A stretch of DNA of 43,622 nt from Candidatus Saccharimonadota bacterium (GCA_017511865.1 JAFWIQ010000007.1:1-43622); one strand, 5' to 3'; positions 16,540-23,873 are shown, numbered from the stretch's first letter. Notes: generated from the sequence alone by a model not told the origin. Program-made: numbers and translations.

Positions 16540-18162
16540 ATGGACGAAACTGAAATTCAGGCAAAACGTAGAGAGAATGAAGAGCAAGCGACTAAGGATA
16601 GAGCTCGGATTTTGGGGTTGCCATATCTTGATACAAGAGATTTTGAAGATGAAATACCTTTGACGATGGGGCTAATTGATGTGCAGCAGATGCATCAAGA
16701 CCATATTGTCCCGCTGCAAAAAGGTGGTGGCGAAGAGCATTATCAATTTATGGTGACGAGCCAGACGCCTAGAACTTTGATTGAAAGAATGCGTGTGGAT
16801 TATACTGATCAGGGTGAAAAGGTGGATTTTTTCTTGATTTCAAATTCTGCGTATAAAGTTTTTATGCTTCGTTATGACCCTCCGAAGGAAATTCATTATG
16901 ATGATATTAAAATTGCTGGGGAGGGCGACTCGGAGACTATTGCATCTGTATCGCGAACGCTTGGTATAGTTTCGACAGAAAAGGTGTTTGACTTTTTGAT
17001 TGATCAGGCAGACAAATTGGGGGCTTCGGATATTCATATTGAGAATCTTCGAAATGAAATTAGAATTAGAATGAGAGTGGATGGGATTTTACATCCGGTA
17101 GCTACGATAGACCGGGATAGATATAGGATTCTGATGGGAGAGCTTTCTTCTAGGGCCAATGTTTCGACGGCTGCGAACAAGCCGCAATCTGGGCACATGC
17201 AGAAGGAAGTAACTAAGGATGGAACGACGCATCTTTTGAACATTCGTGTAGAAACGATTCCGACTATGTATGGGCAGGACGCGGTGCTGCGGTTGTTTAA
17301 TTTTGATGAATCATTGTTGAATTTGGACTTATTAGGATTGTCTGATGAGGAGAGGGCTGAAATAAACGAGGTTATTGCGCATCCGAGAGGGTTGGTTTTG
17401 ATGGTGGGGCCAACTGGTTCTGGTAAGTCAACTACGCTGTATTCAATGCTTAATGCGCTAAATACAACTGATCGCAAGATTATTACTTTGGAGGATCCGA
17501 TTGAATATGGGATTACGGGAATTTCGCAGATTCCGATAAACACTAACAATGGTGGGTCGTTTGCGGAGGGGCTTCGATCGGTTTTGAGGTTGGACCCCGA
17601 TGTAGTGATGGTGGGTGAGATTAGGGATGCGGATACAGCAAAGACTGCCATCCAGGCTTCGATTACGGGGCACTTAGTGTTGTCATCTTTTCACGCAAAT
17701 TCGACGGCAGCAGCGTTTTCTAGAATGATAGATCTTATTGGTGTGAACCCGATATTTTCGAGTTCAATTAGATTGATAGTTGCGCAGAGGTTGGTGAGAA
17801 AATTGTCGGCTTCTAAAAAAGCACGACCAGCTACTGAGGCTGAGATGAAGTATATCCGTGAAGTCTTTGAAGGGACTTCACGCGAAAAATTAACGGGGGT
17901 GGATTTAGATAATATTACGCTTTATGATTCAGTAAAGACAGAAACAGATTCGTTTGGCTATAGTGGGCGAATGGTGATTATGGAACAATTGGTGGTGTCG
18001 GAAGACATACAGGCGTTTATTAGAGGGGACGTGGCTGACGTTAATACTAAACTGATAGAAAAAACAGCTAAGAAAAATGGGATGTTGACGCTAGAACAAA
18101 AAGGTATATTGGCGGCATTGAGAGGTGAAACAACACTAGAAGAAGTGTCGCGTGTGATATAA
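16540..18162 (+). CDS. pilB: Type IV pilus assembly ATPase PilB (GspE family)
   Basis: A cytoplasmic hexameric ATPase that drives pilus extension. The protein has 540 residues. An N-terminal MshE/GspE-N-like region is followed by the motor domain: KLGASDIHIENL before it, Walker A GPTGSGKSTTL (about 290-300), the Asp box ITLEDPIEY, Walker B DPDVVMVGEIRDADTA, and the His box ITGHLVLSSFHAN. The zinc-binding CxxC pairs found in many GspE/PilB are absent. The start at 16540 is preferred to the in-frame GTG at 16534 because of the -10 spacing. Other pilus assembly genes are not adjacent; pilin-type genes lie 6-12 kb downstream. Confidence 0.93.
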   Translation: MDETEIQAKRRENEEQATKDRARILGLPYLDTRDFEDEIPLTMGLIDVQQMHQDHIVPLQKGGGEEHYQFMVTSQTPRTLIERMRVDYTDQGEKVDFFLISNSAYKVFMLRYDPPKEIHYDDIKIAGEGDSETIASVSRTLGIVSTEKVFDFLIDQADKLGASDIHIENLRNEIRIRMRVDGILHPVATIDRDRYRILMGELSSRANVSTAANKPQSGHMQKEVTKDGTTHLLNIRVETIPTMYGQDAVLRLFNFDESLLNLDLLGLSDEERAEINEVIAHPRGLVLMVGPTGSGKSTTLYSMLNALNTTDRKIITLEDPIEYGITGISQIPINTNNGGSFAEGLRSVLRLDPDVVMVGEIRDADTAKTAIQASITGHLVLSSFHANSTAAAFSRMIDLIGVNPIFSSSIRLIVAQRLVRKLSASKKARPATEAEMKYIREVFEGTSREKLTGVDLDNITLYDSVKTETDSFGYSGRMVIMEQLVVSEDIQAFIRGDVADVNTKLIEKTAKKNGMLTLEQKGILAALRGETTLEEVSRVI

Positions 18163-18163
18163 T
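18158..18163 (+). promoter_or_regulatory. -10 box of a leaderless promoter for the methyltransferase
   Basis: TGA-TATAAT contains the pilB stop codon (18160-18162) and ends 7 nt before ATG at 18171. Confidence 0.65.
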
Positions 18164-18170
18164 ATATGGT

Positions 18171-18920
18171 ATGAGTGAAAAAGTTATTTCTGATTATAAT
18201 GGCTACGATTATAAGAAAAAGTTCTGGGAAGACGTAGATCGTGAATATGAAGATCAGGCTGACAGAATGGCAATTAGGAAGTTGTTGCCAAAGCGGATGG
18301 CGAAGTTTGCCGATATTGGTGGTGGGTATGGTAGGTTGGCTAATGAATACATAAAGAGGGCGCATAAGGTAATTTTATTTGATTATTCAAAAACCGAGCT
18401 TAAGCAGGCTGAGGAGACTTTTGGTGATAAGATTGAGACAAGAGCTGGCGATATTTATGAATTGCCCTTTAAGGATGACGAGTTGGATGGATTAATGATG
18501 GTGAGAGTCACGCATCACCTGAAGCATATGGACAAGGCTTTGGCGGAGCTTTACCGGGTGTTGAAGCCAGGCGGAGTAGCGGTGATAGAGGTCGCTAACA
18601 AGAGAACGCTACCTAAGATGGCGAGATTTATTACTGGAAAATCAAAGGTGAATCCATTTGATAAGAAGGTGGCGAATTATAAAGAAATATCTAAAGATGG
18701 GTTTTATAATTATCATCCTAAGTATGTGGAAGAATTGTTTGATAAGACTGGGTTTAAAATTGAGAGGGTACTGTCGGTGTCAAATTTTAGAAGTCGTGGA
18801 CTCAAAAAGGTATTTAAAACAAATAATTTAGTAAAAATGGAAGATTCGGCGCAACAACTTTTGGCGCCAATAAGATTTGCGCCGTCCATATATTATAAGT
18901 TGAGAAAACCTGAAGAATAA
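18171..18920 (+). CDS. Class I SAM-dependent methyltransferase
   Basis: The protein has 249 residues. SAM-binding motif I is KFADIGGGYGRLA (about 44-56), followed by the acidic residue of motif II (VILFDYS), GDIYELPFKDDELDGLMMV, and the post-motif LYRVLKPGGVAVIEVA. This is the layout of UbiE/small-molecule methyltransferases (Methyltransf_11). The substrate is not evident. Translation likely initiates on a leaderless transcript. tRNA-Arg follows at once, with its own -10 box. Confidence 0.88.
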   Translation: MSEKVISDYNGYDYKKKFWEDVDREYEDQADRMAIRKLLPKRMAKFADIGGGYGRLANEYIKRAHKVILFDYSKTELKQAEETFGDKIETRAGDIYELPFKDDELDGLMMVRVTHHLKHMDKALAELYRVLKPGGVAVIEVANKRTLPKMARFITGKSKVNPFDKKVANYKEISKDGFYNYHPKYVEELFDKTGFKIERVLSVSNFRSRGLKKVFKTNNLVKMEDSAQQLLAPIRFAPSIYYKLRKPEE

Positions 18921-18922
18921 GA

Positions 18923-18928
18923 TATAAT
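18923..18928 (+). promoter_or_regulatory. -10 box of tRNA-Arg
   Basis: TATAAT lies 2 nt past the methyltransferase stop and 9 nt before the first base of the tRNA. Confidence 0.55.
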
Positions 18929-18937
18929 ATAGATAGT

Positions 18938-19012
18938 GGGGTCGTCGTTCAACGGATAGGACATATCCCCTCTAAGGATACAATGATGGTTCGATTCCAT
19001 CCGGCCCTACCA
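18938..19012 (+). tRNA. tRNA-Arg (anticodon UCU) with C at position 33
   Basis: A 75-nt cloverleaf. Acceptor GGGGTCG pairs with CGGCCCT (G1-U72 and U5-G68 wobbles). The D stem is GTTC/GGAC. The anticodon stem TATCC/GGATA encloses the loop CCTCTAA. The T arm is GATGG-TTCGATT-CCATC, the discriminator is A, and CCA is encoded. The anticodon UCU reads AGA/AGG. Position 33 is C rather than the near-universal U. Confidence 0.9.
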
Positions 19013-19065
19013 TTGGCTTGAGTTTTTCTTTATGAAAAGAGGCCTAGTAGAAGAAATTTAGAACA

Positions 19066-19098
19066 AAAAAGAGACGGAAGTAAATTCCGTCTCTTTTT
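19066..19098. terminator. Bidirectional terminator between tRNA-Arg and aspS
   Basis: Perfect stem AAAAAGAGACGGAA / TTCCGTCTCTTTTT with a 5-nt loop. It ends the plus-strand tRNA transcript and the minus-strand aspS transcript. Confidence 0.9.
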
Positions 19099-19099
19099 A

Positions 19100-20905
19100 T
19101 TAGTCTTCTTTTATGATGGCTAAGTGGGATTCTTCGAGTTGGGTTTGGTCGATTTCGGATGGGGAGTCCATCATGAGATCGACGCCTGAACCATTTTTTG
19201 GGAAAGCGACGATATCGCGAATATTGTCAGTATCTTCCAATACCATAAAAATACGATCAAGGCCTGGTGCGCAGCCGGCGTGAGGTGGAGCACCGAATTT
19301 GAAGGCATTGAGCATACCTGCAAATTTTGCTTCAACGTATTCGTTGTTGTAGCCAAGAATATTAAAGACCTTATACATGATTTCTGGATTGTAATTACGA
19401 ACGGCGCCGGAGCAGACTTCGTAGCCGTTCATGACCATATCATACTGGTCCGCAACGATGTCAAGGAGACTTTGCTGAGAGCCCTTGGCGCAAGCTTCGT
19501 TGAGGGCGTCTAGGCCTCCTTTGGGCATACTGAATGGATTGTGGCCGAAGTCGAGCTTCTTTTGTTTGTCATCCCATTCGTAAAACGGAAAATCAATAAT
19601 CCAGGCGTAGGCGACTTCATTTGGATTTTTGAGATTGAAGTGGTCGGCAAAAGAAATACGGAGTTGCCCGAGGATTTTGTTGACTTTGGTGCGATCATCG
19701 GCGCCAAAGAAAACAGCATCTCCGGTTTTGGCATTGGTGAGTTTTTGAACGTTGGCAATTTCGGGTTCGGTCATGAATTTAAGGATGGGGGATTTGGCGC
19801 CTTCTTCTGTGTATAATATATATGCAAGACCGCCGGCGCCGAGTTTTTTGGCTTTTTCTGTAAAGTCGTCGATTTCGCGGCGAGTGAGTGAAGCGCCGTT
19901 TTTGACACAAATGGCTTTAACACAGGGCTGTTTGAAGACTTTGAAATCAGTGTCTTTAAATATGTCGGTGAGGTCGATAAGTTCCATGCCGTAGCGAAGA
20001 TCTGGTTTGTCAACACCATAAGTTTCCATGGAGAACTGATATGGTAGTCTTGGGATTTTGGAATTTTTGTCTAAGTATTGTTTGGCCGGTTCGGATTTTA
20101 GAACAAGTTTTTTGTGCCCAAAGTCGGTAGCGAGTTTGATGAAGAGGGGCTCGATTTCTTGGCGGACGGTTTCTCCATCGTCTACAAATGACATTTCGCA
20201 ATCTAATTGATAAAAATCACCGTATAGGCGGTCGGCACGAGGGTCTTCGTCACGGAAGCAGGGGGCGATTTGAAAATATTTATTGACTCCTCCGACCATA
20301 AGAAGTTGCTTGAATTGCTGGGGGGCTTGTGGGAGAGCATAAAATTTACCTGGATGAAGGCGAGATGGGACAAGAAAATCACGAGCGCCTTCAGGGGAAG
20401 AGTTGGCAAGAATTGGTGTGGTGATTTCGGTGAAGTCATGATCATACATGAAGTTGCGAATAAAACGATAATATTCAGAGCGGTGCTTTAAGATGTTTTG
20501 CATAGATGGGCGGCGTAGGTCTAAGTAACGATATTTGAGGCGCATTTCTTCGGAGGATTTTTCGCCGTCGTCGTGAGTATTGACTGGAAGTGGCTCGGAT
20601 TTGTTGAGTAGAATGAGATTTTCGACGATTAATTCGATTTTGCCAGTAGGAATGTTGGGGTTAATTAAGCCTGGTTCGCGTTCACGCATTTTGCCAGTGG
20701 CTTTTAGAACAAATTCGTCACGAATGGTTTCGGCTAGGGTAAAAGCGTCTTTGGTGTTTGGAGTAATAACCAGTTGAAGAATGCCAGTGTGGTCGCGGAG
20801 GTCGATAAAAATGAGTCCTCCGTGGTCGCGGCGGGAATTAACCCAACCTTCTACGGTGATGGATTTGTTCAAAAAGTTTGCTGATTCATTGGCTAAAATT
20901 CTCAT
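19100..20905 (-). CDS. aspS: Aspartyl-tRNA synthetase
   Basis: This enzyme charges tRNA-Asp, and possibly tRNA-Asn if non-discriminating. The protein has 601 residues, the bacterial length. An OB-fold anticodon domain (VEGWVNSRRDHGGLIFIDLR) comes first. The class II core follows, with the flexible loop TPILANSSPEGARDFLVPS, motif 2 FRDEDPRADR, a GAD insertion (about 285-405, including SPILKFM), and motif 3 as APGLDRIFMVL. The C-terminus is ordinary. TATAAT on minus (20913-20918) ends 7 nt before ATG, so it is likely leaderless. Confidence 0.97.
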   Translation of the reverse strand: MRILANESANFLNKSITVEGWVNSRRDHGGLIFIDLRDHTGILQLVITPNTKDAFTLAETIRDEFVLKATGKMREREPGLINPNIPTGKIELIVENLILLNKSEPLPVNTHDDGEKSSEEMRLKYRYLDLRRPSMQNILKHRSEYYRFIRNFMYDHDFTEITTPILANSSPEGARDFLVPSRLHPGKFYALPQAPQQFKQLLMVGGVNKYFQIAPCFRDEDPRADRLYGDFYQLDCEMSFVDDGETVRQEIEPLFIKLATDFGHKKLVLKSEPAKQYLDKNSKIPRLPYQFSMETYGVDKPDLRYGMELIDLTDIFKDTDFKVFKQPCVKAICVKNGASLTRREIDDFTEKAKKLGAGGLAYILYTEEGAKSPILKFMTEPEIANVQKLTNAKTGDAVFFGADDRTKVNKILGQLRISFADHFNLKNPNEVAYAWIIDFPFYEWDDKQKKLDFGHNPFSMPKGGLDALNEACAKGSQQSLLDIVADQYDMVMNGYEVCSGAVRNYNPEIMYKVFNILGYNNEYVEAKFAGMLNAFKFGAPPHAGCAPGLDRIFMVLEDTDNIRDIVAFPKNGSGVDLMMDSPSEIDQTQLEESHLAIIKED

Positions 20906-20912
20906 AGGCTAT

Positions 20913-20918
20913 ATTATA
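20913..20918 (-). promoter_or_regulatory. -10 box of a leaderless promoter for aspS
   Basis: On the minus strand TATAAT ends 7 nt before ATG; no ribosome site is visible. Confidence 0.65.
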
Positions 20919-20946
20919 ACACTTTATGGGCTAAAATTGAAATTAT

Positions 20947-21516
20947 TTATCCCAATAAATAGTCTAGGAGGTTTTGGATTGTAAAGCAGCCGACGGTGAC
21001 ATTGTTTTCGTCTTGAACGAGAAAATAATAACTGTTGGTTCTTTCGATTTCTTCGATGGCGAATTTGAGTGAATCGGTGGCGTGGAGATAATGAATGGTG
21101 GGGTCCATGTATTTTTCGGCACGGTCGGTTTTTTTGATTTCTAAAGCGTTAAGTGCTTCGGTATGGATGATGCCGATAACTTTATTGTATCTATCAGTGA
21201 CGGGGAAGTTGGTAAAACCAGATTTGTAGAGCTTGTCGAGTACGAGGGGACCGAGTATTTCTTGGTCTTTGACAAAGACAAGATTGTTTTTGGGTGTCAT
21301 TAGGTCTTTGATTTTGCGGCTATCAAAGCTCATGATGGCAGCAATACGATTGCGGTCTTTGGTGCTTAAGATGTTTTTTGGGGTGCGTCTGAGAAGGGCG
21401 ATAAAGTCTGGGAGGCTTTGTGGTGTATATTTAGGCGTAGGAGCTTTGGCCGGGCGATATTTTTCGAGTTTAGGATCGAGGAACCTGACGAATTTACACA
21501 TTAGTCCTTTAAACAT
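20947..21516 (-). CDS. CBS-domain pair protein (CNNM/CorC-like core without flanking domains)
   Basis: The protein has 189 residues. After a short Lys/Pro-rich N-terminus, DRNRIAAIMSFDSRKIKDLMTPK leads into two CBS motifs (FTNFPVTDRYNKVIGIIH near 110-125; SYYFLVQDENNVTVGCFT near 165-182). In CorC/CNNM proteins this pair follows a DUF21 membrane domain and precedes a CorC_HlyC domain; both are missing. It may sense adenine nucleotides in the cytoplasm. The start at 21516 is chosen because a minus-strand TATAAT (21526-21531) ends 9 nt upstream. A longer frame reaches to 21882 but runs antisense through the DsbA-like gene. Confidence 0.8.
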   Translation of the reverse strand: MFKGLMCKFVRFLDPKLEKYRPAKAPTPKYTPQSLPDFIALLRRTPKNILSTKDRNRIAAIMSFDSRKIKDLMTPKNNLVFVKDQEILGPLVLDKLYKSGFTNFPVTDRYNKVIGIIHTEALNALEIKKTDRAEKYMDPTIHYLHATDSLKFAIEEIERTNSYYFLVQDENNVTVGCFTIQNLLDYLLG

Positions 21517-21518
21517 GA

Positions 21519-21531
21519 TATAATAATTATA
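21519..21531. promoter_or_regulatory. Overlapping divergent promoters of the CBS and DsbA-like genes
   Basis: Plus-strand TATAAT at 21519-21524 and minus-strand TATAAT at 21531-21526 are separated by one base. The two polymerases cannot bind at once, so expression is probably mutually exclusive. Confidence 0.6.
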
Positions 21532-21546
21532 ACATAAAGGAGTTAT

Positions 21547-22302
21547 ATGAAAAAAAGAGGCTTTTCTGTAGTGGGGGTGATTATCGGTGTTTTGGTGGTG
21601 GCTTTGATTGGAATTGCTGCTTATATGGTAATTGACGGCAATAATAAAGCAACAAATTTTAATAATTATGATTTTTATACAGCAATAGAGCCAACTAAAG
21701 ATAATGGGGATATTGGTGACCATGTAAAGGGTGATAAAAATGCCCCGGTGTTGATTTTTGAATATGCGGATTTTCAATGTCCGGGTTGTGCGTCTATTAA
21801 TCCTAGAGTGAATAAAGTGGTTGATGAGCTTGATGGGAAATTGGCAGTGGTGTATCGGAATTTTTTGCTTTCCTATCATCAAAATGGTACGGCTGCAGCG
21901 TCAGCGGCGGAGGCAGCTGGGCTTCAGGGCTATTGGAAGGAATATGCTGATAAATTGTTTGCAGAGCAGTCTGAGTGGGAATATGCTTCCGCTTCGGAGC
22001 GTACGGAGTATTTTAATAAGTATTTTAATGAAGTAACAAAGGGGAAGGGCGATATAGAGAAGTTTAATCAAGATATTGCAAGTAAAGAAGTCGCAAAGAA
22101 GATAAGTTTTGATATGGGGATAGGAAAGAGAGTTGGTATAGAAGGGACGCCGGCGTTTTATGTGGATGGGCAGTTGATTACTTGGAGTAGCGAGGGTTCA
22201 TTGGTGCTTAACGGGAAGACTATCACTTGGGATTCGGCTAGGTCGGGTGACGATTTTGGAAAACTTTTGAAAGAGATAGTAGAAACGAAATTATCTGAAT
22301 AA
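21547..22302 (+). CDS. Membrane-anchored DsbA-like thiol-disulfide oxidoreductase
   Basis: The protein has 251 residues. One N-terminal transmembrane helix (VVGVIIGVLVVALIGIAAYMVI) anchors a thioredoxin-fold domain facing outside. The active site is FQCPGCAS (CPGC, about residue 80), within the DsbA layout FEYADFQCPGC. The helical insert carries EAAGLQGYWKEYAD and the cis-proline loop is IEGTPAFYVDG. It probably forms or isomerises disulfides in secreted proteins; the surface and pilin-type proteins in the window contain cysteines. AAAGGAG precedes the start. A bidirectional terminator follows. Confidence 0.9.
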   Translation: MKKRGFSVVGVIIGVLVVALIGIAAYMVIDGNNKATNFNNYDFYTAIEPTKDNGDIGDHVKGDKNAPVLIFEYADFQCPGCASINPRVNKVVDELDGKLAVVYRNFLLSYHQNGTAAASAAEAAGLQGYWKEYADKLFAEQSEWEYASASERTEYFNKYFNEVTKGKGDIEKFNQDIASKEVAKKISFDMGIGKRVGIEGTPAFYVDGQLITWSSEGSLVLNGKTITWDSARSGDDFGKLLKEIVETKLSE

Positions 22303-22311
22303 AGAATGAAT

Positions 22312-22341
22312 AAAAAATTCCCCTTTCGGGGAATTTTTTTT
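22312..22341. terminator. Bidirectional terminator after the DsbA-like gene
   Basis: CCCC-TTTC-GGGG stem extended by A/T pairs, with T8 on plus and a T-rich stretch on minus. It can also end the small minus-strand transcript from 22.5 kb. Confidence 0.85.
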
Positions 22342-22349
22342 GTGAGATC

Positions 22350-22436
22350 TTAAATCTCGATAAACTCTTGCCAGGCGGCAGGAGGAATTTTTGACTTTTT
22401 GCGTTCCATGGAGCGCTTTGGTCGGTTGATACGCAT
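22350..22436 (-). CDS. Candidate 28-residue protein within a small structured transcript
   Basis: The frame starts at the only ATG after an upstream stop and encodes MRINRPKRSMERKKSK, then IPPAAWQEFIEI. No family is recognised. Codons favour C endings (ATC, AAC, CGC, TCC, GCC). An AAGGAG lies 13 nt upstream, farther than ideal, and AAGG lies 3 nt upstream. A sigma-70-type promoter (22544-22572, minus) and the terminator at 22312-22341 bracket it, giving a transcript of about 220 nt with a leader of about 100 nt. The RNA itself may be the functional product, with the frame incidental. Confidence 0.4.
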   Translation of the reverse strand: MRINRPKRSMERKKSKIPPAAWQEFIEI

Positions 22437-22536
22437 GTACCTTAATTTTCTCCTTAATGTTTTTCGCTCTTACGACCGACCCACCTCGCGAAAGACTTTA
22501 TTTAGCCGATAAGTCTATTGGGAATTAATGAGCGAT
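22437..22536 (-). ncRNA. Structured leader or small RNA upstream of the 28-codon frame
   Basis: The predicted transcript has local stems: GACTT / AAGTC around 22496-22516, and TTTCGC / GCGAAA bracketing the GACCGACC region (about 22464-22496). I do not recognise a known RNA family (4.5S, 6S, tmRNA and RNase P signatures were looked for by eye and not seen). Boundaries are approximate. Confidence 0.3.
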
Positions 22537-22543
22537 GGTTTTT

Positions 22544-22572
22544 ATTTTAGCAAAGGTTTTGAAAGCATGCAA
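22544..22572 (-). promoter_or_regulatory. Sigma-70 promoter of the small minus-strand transcript
   Basis: Minus strand: TTGCAT (22572-22567), 17-bp spacer, TAAAAT (22549-22544). It is divergent from the membrane protein gene at 22597. Confidence 0.55.
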
Positions 22573-22584
22573 GCGTAAAAATGT

Positions 22585-22590
22585 TATAAT
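22585..22590 (+). promoter_or_regulatory. -10 box of a leaderless promoter for the membrane protein at 22597
   Basis: TGT-TATAAT ends 6 nt before ATG. Confidence 0.65.
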
Positions 22591-22596
22591 GAATAC

Positions 22597-23268
22597 ATGA
22601 AAAAGCGTGGGCGCTTTAAATTTAAGCTAAAAACTTGGCAGTTGCTTTTGCTTTTGGTGCCTTTGCTTTTTGTGGATGCGACGCTTCTTAGGCTGGATCA
22701 TATTCGGATGACAGAATTAAGGAGTGCGGTGCTTAAGGCAGATGAAGAAGGGGATGAAGAAAAAATCACACAGTCGTTGGAAGAGTTGAAAAAATTTGTT
22801 TTTTCTAATGTTGTGATTAATATTGTTGAGGAGAATGGTGTATATCGGGTGGCATTTGGGACGGGGCCGTTTAATTTGGAGTATCAATATAAGAGAGCGG
22901 CTAATGCGGCGCTTGAGGAGGCAGAGAAAAATATGACTTCGGATGCCAATCCGAACGGAAATATTTATGCTGCGGCATCTGCGATTTGTCAGCCACTTGC
23001 GATTGCGAATGGCTGGAGTTGGGATAACCCTAATTATGTTGATTGTATGGTGACAGAGATAAATAAGTATCCAGCGACGAACGAGATTCAGGATAAGATT
23101 ATGGCAAATATACCAGATACGGGATTATATCGCAAAAATTATGCTTCGCCTATTTGGGCGCCGACTTTAACTGGGTTTATGTTGCTTTTAACCTTGATCA
23201 TTATTGTTGTAATTTTTATACGAGTAATTATATGGGTGATTTTGCGTTTATCCCTGTTGTTTATTTAA
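22597..23268 (+). CDS. Hypothetical membrane protein
   Basis: The protein has 223 residues and is not recognised. A basic N-terminus (MKKRGRFKFKLK) precedes one transmembrane helix (LLLLLVPLLFVDATLL). A mostly helical outside domain of about 150 residues follows, with ELRSAVLKADEEGDEE and two cysteines (AICQPLA, YVDCMV). A strong C-terminal hydrophobic stretch (WAPTLTGFMLLLTLIIIVVIFI and on) forms one or two helices. The two-ended membrane anchoring resembles methyl-accepting or pilus-accessory proteins only in outline. It has its own leaderless-type promoter and lies between the DsbA-like gene and a 67-residue protein gene. Confidence 0.7.
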   Translation: MKKRGRFKFKLKTWQLLLLLVPLLFVDATLLRLDHIRMTELRSAVLKADEEGDEEKITQSLEELKKFVFSNVVINIVEENGVYRVAFGTGPFNLEYQYKRAANAALEEAEKNMTSDANPNGNIYAAASAICQPLAIANGWSWDNPNYVDCMVTEINKYPATNEIQDKIMANIPDTGLYRKNYASPIWAPTLTGFMLLLTLIIIVVIFIRVIIWVILRLSLLFI

Positions 23269-23305
23269 GGGGGCTGAAATGTTTGTCTTTGGCCTCTAAA
23301 ACCTC

Positions 23306-23334
23306 TTGACAATTATCTAGCGGAATCATAAGAT
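23306..23334 (+). promoter_or_regulatory. Consensus sigma-70 promoter of the 67-residue protein gene
   Basis: TTGACA, 17-bp spacer, TAAGAT. A perfect -35 is rare in this window and suggests strong expression. Confidence 0.7.
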
Positions 23335-23365
23335 AAAAATATATTAACTTAAGGAGGAAAGCTAA

Positions 23366-23569
23366 ATGGCTTACGAACATACTAACGGCAAGGGAGTTAA
23401 GTATTACTTGCACAAATCTGAAGTTACTCTTCGTGGTGGCAAACCTCAAACTATCTATTTCTTTACTAAGGATGAAAAAGGTGGAAAAGGTACCCCATGT
23501 GATCTCCCTGAAGATCGTATCGTTTGCGAAAATCCACGCAATGGATTCTTGACATTGAAGAAGAAATAA
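23366..23569 (+). CDS. Small protein of 67 residues, probably highly expressed
   Basis: The product begins MAYEHTNGKGVKYYLHKSEV and contains TLRGGKPQTIYFFTKDEK, then CDLPEDRIVCENPRNGFLTL. Two cysteines are 9 residues apart. I do not recognise a named family, though YYLH...LRGG...IYFF reads like a compact beta fold. A consensus promoter, a strong AAGGAGG ribosome site, C-ending codons (TAC, AAC, GGC, CAC, ATC, TTC) and a strong terminator form a complete single-gene unit. Function unknown. Confidence 0.8.
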   Translation: MAYEHTNGKGVKYYLHKSEVTLRGGKPQTIYFFTKDEKGGKGTPCDLPEDRIVCENPRNGFLTLKKK

Positions 23570-23581
23570 TTAGAGTGAATA

Positions 23582-23612
23582 AAAAGTGTTGTAAAAATTA
23601 CAACACTTTTTT
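23582..23612 (+). terminator. Terminator of the 67-residue protein gene
   Basis: Perfect 13-bp stem AAAAGTGTTGTAA / TTACAACACTTTT with a 3-nt loop, followed by Ts. Confidence 0.9.
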
Positions 23613-23730
23613 GATGGTTTTTGTTTGTGGTAAATATTCTGCAATAAGAAGAGCAAGCTTTTTTTATTTGCTCGTTTCCTTGAAGGGGCGAACCTTTGGT
23701 TCTCGTCCAAGCACCATTTAATAATAAAAT

Positions 23731-23748
23731 AAATCCCTGAAGGGATTT
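23731..23748 (-). terminator. Terminator of tRNA-Ile
   Basis: AAATCCC / GGGATTT stem 10 nt beyond the tRNA 3' end on the minus strand, followed by a T-rich tract. Confidence 0.8.
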
Positions 23749-23758
23749 CTTTTATTAT

Positions 23759-23835
23759 TGGTGGGGGTACTTGGACTCGAACCAAGGACACTGCGTGTAT
23801 AAGACGCATGCTCTGACCAACTGAGCTATACCCCC
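23759..23835 (-). tRNA. tRNA-Ile (anticodon UAU)
   Basis: A 77-nt cloverleaf. Acceptor GGGGGTA/TACCCCC, D stem GCTC/GAGC, anticodon stem TGCGT/ACGCA with loop CTTATAC (U33, anticodon UAU, A37), T arm CTTGG-TTCGAGT-CCAAG, discriminator A, and encoded CCA. UAU reads AUA directly. Most bacteria instead use a CAU tRNA modified by TilS. Confidence 0.93.
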
Positions 23836-23860
23836 GCTACATTATTTTACCACAAAATGA

Positions 23861-23866
23861 TATAAT
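23861..23866 (+). promoter_or_regulatory. -10 box of a leaderless promoter for the DivIC/FtsB-like gene
   Basis: TGA-TATAAT ends 7 nt before ATG at 23874, which fixes this start over an in-frame ATA-type start at 23865. Confidence 0.65.
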
Positions 23867-23873
23867 GATAAGC

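Noticed and set aside
17034-17651. A 205-codon minus-strand frame inside pilB
   Set aside because: Antisense to the conserved Walker A and B regions of pilB; the product is Ser-rich and without features.
23640-23720. Hairpins GAGCAA/TTGCTC and GAACC-TTT-GGTTC between the 67-aa gene and tRNA-Ile
   Set aside because: No promoter, tRNA-like fold or frame could be supported; possibly remnant DNA or an additional terminator, but not firm enough to list.
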